This document shows positions 61,737-64,000 of a stretch of 64,000 nt of DNA, in pieces (position 1 is the first letter of the stretch; each line of letters begins with the position of its first letter). The notes under the pieces are model-generated. The model did no database searches. It was not told where the DNA came from and was given only the letters and a program-made list of their open reading frames with translations. Source of the DNA: an uncultured bacterium (lineage in GTDB: Bacteria > Planctomycetota > Phycisphaerae > Phycisphaerales > SM1A02); NCBI GenBank assembly GCA_903898755.1, contig CAIUGT010000051.1, positions 17,627 through 81,626 of the forward strand, in the 5' to 3' direction. Made by a program: the position numbers and the translations under genes.

Positions 61737-62782
61737 CGCGGAACTTCTATCAAAATGCAGGGTTTTGCAGATGGTTTTGCATTGGTCAGGCCCCGTGGCG
61801 GCGGCATGAAAAGCGGCTCACCGTTGACCAACATGACGGGAAATTTCTTCATGATTTTTTCCACGTCAGGGTGAAACAATGTGCTGCGCGCGTCATACGC
61901 CGATGAGTCAAAAACGCCAATTGTGACAGTGCTTGATCGATCATCAGCGTCATGTTTCACATAGGCCTCAAAACCTTGCAAACGAAGTTCGTTGCAATAC
62001 GCCTCCGCTTTTCTTTGCAATTCAGCGAACGGAATTTCGCCACTTTGAAAGTCGCTCCATGTTGCCACCTTGACCGTGAACAATGGAACCACGTTTGGAA
62101 ATCGCGCGCGCACCTTCGACAAGTCGTATGGCCCCTGCTTCACTTGGTTGGATGTGGTTTGCAATCGAACTAAATAGGCACGCGCAAAAGGCTTCACACC
62201 ATTTTCCTCAATAGCCTTCACCATGGCAATTGTGGGTTTGGCATTTGCGTCATCAAGGCCAATAAAATTTCCGAACACAATCGCACTTCCTTTTTCAAGC
62301 GCGCACACGTGGGCCGCCGCAAGATTTGGATACCGCTTGGCAATGGCCTCACGTGTGGCGTTGGCTGCTTGTGCGTGCCCTTGCTCGGTGAAAGTCATCA
62401 ACAACACGGACCACTCGGGCTTTTGCTCGCTTGCTGCAGTACTTGTATTTTCAGAGGGCAGCGTTTTTTTCGAAACAGCCGCAGCGCCTTTGGTATTTTT
62501 ATTTTTCGCTCCACTCTTGGCAGAGCCAGCCGCATTGCCATCCACTTCATCGCCTTCATTCATTAATTCATTATTTGGATCTGGCTTGGCGCCATTGCCT
62601 TTTGGCGAGCCAGAAGTACCCGCAGGCGTCTGGGTGGGCGACCAAGGTTGAGGATGCGCAAACACATTGCGCCCCACAAACAAGACAACACAGAAAATGA
62701 CTGCCATTCTGACGCTTAAAATGTCATTGAAACGGCGTCTCAAGGGCTGAATCTGTGGGAAGTTAAACATTTTAATTTGCAT
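61733..62782 (-). CDS. Membrane-anchored protein with SPOR-like repeats
   Basis: This is a 349-residue protein. One hydrophobic segment (about 26-42) near the N terminus anchors or exports it; a linker rich in Gly, Ala, Lys and Asn follows (about 45-115), then two similar regions with SPOR-like spacing (WSVLLMTFTEQGHAQAANAT... and, later, YCNELRLQGFEAYVKHDADD). The resemblance to peptidoglycan-binding SPOR domains is by eye only. The ATG at 62782 is chosen, but 62770 is also possible. It is divergent from the flgM-like gene and overlaps holB downstream, a pairing with no clear reason. Confidence 0.5.
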   Translation of the reverse strand: MQIKMFNFPQIQPLRRRFNDILSVRMAVIFCVVLFVGRNVFAHPQPWSPTQTPAGTSGSPKGNGAKPDPNNELMNEGDEVDGNAAGSAKSGAKNKNTKGAAAVSKKTLPSENTSTAASEQKPEWSVLLMTFTEQGHAQAANATREAIAKRYPNLAAAHVCALEKGSAIVFGNFIGLDDANAKPTIAMVKAIEENGVKPFARAYLVRLQTTSNQVKQGPYDLSKVRARFPNVVPLFTVKVATWSDFQSGEIPFAELQRKAEAYCNELRLQGFEAYVKHDADDRSSTVTIGVFDSSAYDARSTLFHPDVEKIMKKFPVMLVNGEPLFMPPPRGLTNAKPSAKPCILIEVPR

Positions 62783-62931
62783 GAAAATTCGCTCAAGGTT
62801 GGAGGCGCAAGTGGTCGATTCTATACTCACGGAAGCGGAATGCCGCGACCCATTTCAAGACGCAGGAAGCGTTTGTTGCACCTGTTTGAATTGACCCAAA
62901 GGATTGAGTCAAGGATGACAAGGAGTTTTTT

Positions 62932-63228
62932 ATGCCTGATATTTCGCCGATCAATCATCTTCAAGGCAGTTCCGTCCCAGCTTCAATTCAGCGGACGCAA
63001 GTTGACGCCCCGGCCACCACGGCCAACACTTCAAAGCACACCGAAATTCAGGATCGCTTGGAAATTTCTGACCACGCTCGTCATCTTGAAAAACTTCGCC
63101 AATCACCTGATATTCGCCAATCTAAAATTGACGCGGCTCGCAGCGAAATTGCGCAAGGCACCTATGAAACGCCCGATCGGCTTCGCGCGGCTCTGCTGCG
63201 ATTGCTTGATGACATTGAACCAAGCTAA
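62932..63228 (+). CDS. flgM: FlgM-like anti-sigma-28 factor
   Basis: This is a 98-residue protein with a disordered N terminus and a C-terminal helical part (ISDHARHLEKLRQS, then SKIDAARSEIAQGTYETP) that matches FlgM, which binds the flagellar sigma factor FliA until the hook is complete. The GTYETP run followed by RLRAALLRLLDDI is the strongest match. A strong AAGGAG lies six bases before the ATG. No other flagellar gene is in the window. It has its own intrinsic terminator, so it may be a single-gene unit. Confidence 0.8.
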   Translation: MPDISPINHLQGSSVPASIQRTQVDAPATTANTSKHTEIQDRLEISDHARHLEKLRQSPDIRQSKIDAARSEIAQGTYETPDRLRAALLRLLDDIEPS

Positions 63229-63256
63229 TTAGATCGACGACACACCAAGTCACTTG

Positions 63257-63282
63257 AAAGGTCATTCACATGACCTTTTTTA
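63257..63282 (+). terminator. Intrinsic terminator after the flgM-like gene
   Basis: AAAGGTCA and TGACCTTT form an eight-base perfect stem with a six-base loop TTCACA, followed by a short T-run. It closes the flgM-like unit. Confidence 0.85.
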
Positions 63283-63484
63283 TTGCTCTGCCACTCGTGA
63301 TGCGAAGTGTGAATCAGACGCTTTGGGTCAAATCATCCACTCTCTCCACTGGAGGACCGTTGTCTAACCACAAATTTCGGACGCATGTTGAAGTATTTGA
63401 TGAAAAATTACATGATTTCCAAGCGTTTCACTCTCTAATTCGAGCGCCTCGCCCTCTACCATGAAGAATCTCAAAGGAGCCTTC

Positions 63485-64000
63485 ATGAACCGAGCCTGTA
63501 TTTCATTTGGACTTTTGTCGCTCACGTTCGTTGCCCCGATTTTCGCGCAGAGTGCGCCGCCCGTGGCCATGCGCCCCGCGCAAGTGCGCCGTGACTTGAT
63601 CGATCACGCAACAGTTGTGGTGAAGCCTGGCGAGCGCATAGAAGATGGCGCCGTTCTTGTGGAGGATGGTTGGATTACCGCGGTTGGGAAAAGTGGCGCT
63701 GTGATTGCCCCAGCTGGAACAAATGTGATTGATGCCAAGGGCTTGACGCTCTATCCGGGCTTGATCGACGCGGGATTCATGATTGATAGCGCTGCTGCGG
63801 CGCGCGCGGCGGCGGAAGACGCGACGCATTATTGGAATGACAAGGTCACTCCTCAAGTTCGCGTTGCAAACATGGCGACGCTGGCGAGCGCCGTGAGAAA
63901 AGAAATGCGCGACCTGGGCTTCACGGTTGCGTCAGTGAATCCCAACTCGGGGATTTTTCGGGGCGAGAGCGCTGTTGTGTTGCTGGCCAACGATGACGAA
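63485..64000 (+). CDS. Secreted amidohydrolase, cut by the window end
   Basis: This is the first 172 codons of a gene that runs past the window edge. The start has a good AAGGAG five bases before the ATG. A signal peptide (to about FAQS) is followed by the first part of an amidohydrolase-like protein: VLVEDGWITAVGKSG, then NVIDAKGLTLYPGLIDAGF, typical of imidazolonepropionase-like and dihydroorotase-like families. The usual HxH metal motif after PGLID is not present; DAGFMID stands at that place, so the first domain may be a non-catalytic copy. The rest is not visible. Confidence 0.75.
   Translation, partial: MNRACISFGLLSLTFVAPIFAQSAPPVAMRPAQVRRDLIDHATVVVKPGERIEDGAVLVEDGWITAVGKSGAVIAPAGTNVIDAKGLTLYPGLIDAGFMIDSAAAARAAAEDATHYWNDKVTPQVRVANMATLASAVRKEMRDLGFTVASVNPNSGIFRGESAVVLLANDDE

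Noticed and set aside
1..64000. CRISPR arrays, insertion sequences and rRNA genes
   Set aside because: Looked for by eye; no regularly spaced repeats, transposase motifs or conserved rRNA sequence were found.

Overview
The window looks like chromosomal DNA of a planctomycete, most likely of the Phycisphaerae type. This is inferred, not proven. The evidence is the mix of gene families: an LL-diaminopimelate aminotransferase, a secreted Tricorn-type protease, a giant Ser/Thr kinase-STAND-SUMF1 fusion, paired ClpP paralogues, and secreted proteins ending in PTPG/VPAP-type sorting signals followed by arginines. Coding density is high, neighbouring genes often share ATGA stop-start overlaps, and strong use of GCG/GGC/CGC codons creates many long false antisense frames. 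I see no insertion sequence, prophage, CRISPR array or rRNA.

Layout. 1-8 kb: a partial gene, two clpP paralogues, a PAP2 phosphatase, a MoxR ATPase coupled to a beta-barrel protein, dapL, a PmtA-like methyltransferase and an M42 peptidase. 8-16.8 kb: Tricorn protease, then a minus-strand chain SNF2 helicase, SWIM zinc-finger protein, inorganic pyrophosphatase, and tRNA-Lys. 17-26.5 kb: Xer recombinase, purE-purK, an esterase, a lipoprotein, rlmE, pdxA, an MFS transporter and a secreted sorting-signal protein. 26.7-34.6 kb: an apparent eight-gene minus-strand operon joining a GlmL/MutL-type ASKHA ATPase to a lipoyl/KOW-like protein and several uncharacterised membrane proteins, with no cobalamin mutase beside it. 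34.9-39.2 kb: a transglutaminase-like lipoprotein, an azurin-like cupredoxin and a choice-of-anchor-I protein.

39.3-48.7 kb is the most striking region. It holds homologues of the Ebo metabolite-trafficking cluster: EboD (dehydroquinate-synthase-like), EboB (TatD-like), EboE (TIM barrel), EboC (UbiA-like) and EboF (phosphodiesterase-like). A DHA2 exporter, a class-I glutamine-amidotransferase-like hydrolase and a TlpA-like thioredoxin sit inside it, together with a 27-codon ORF joined to both neighbours by ATGA overlaps. I infer an operon that makes or modifies a small molecule and moves it across the inner membrane.

48.8-64 kb: a DUF3299-like protein, an acyltransferase, the kinase-STAND-SUMF1 giant, a tRNA-dihydrouridine synthase, a 600-base gene-poor stretch, two secreted sorting-signal proteins ending in a clear terminator, then a minus-strand run (SPOR-like protein, holB, CYTH protein, an isolated atpC, scpB), a flgM-like gene with its own terminator, and the start of a secreted amidohydrolase cut by the window edge.
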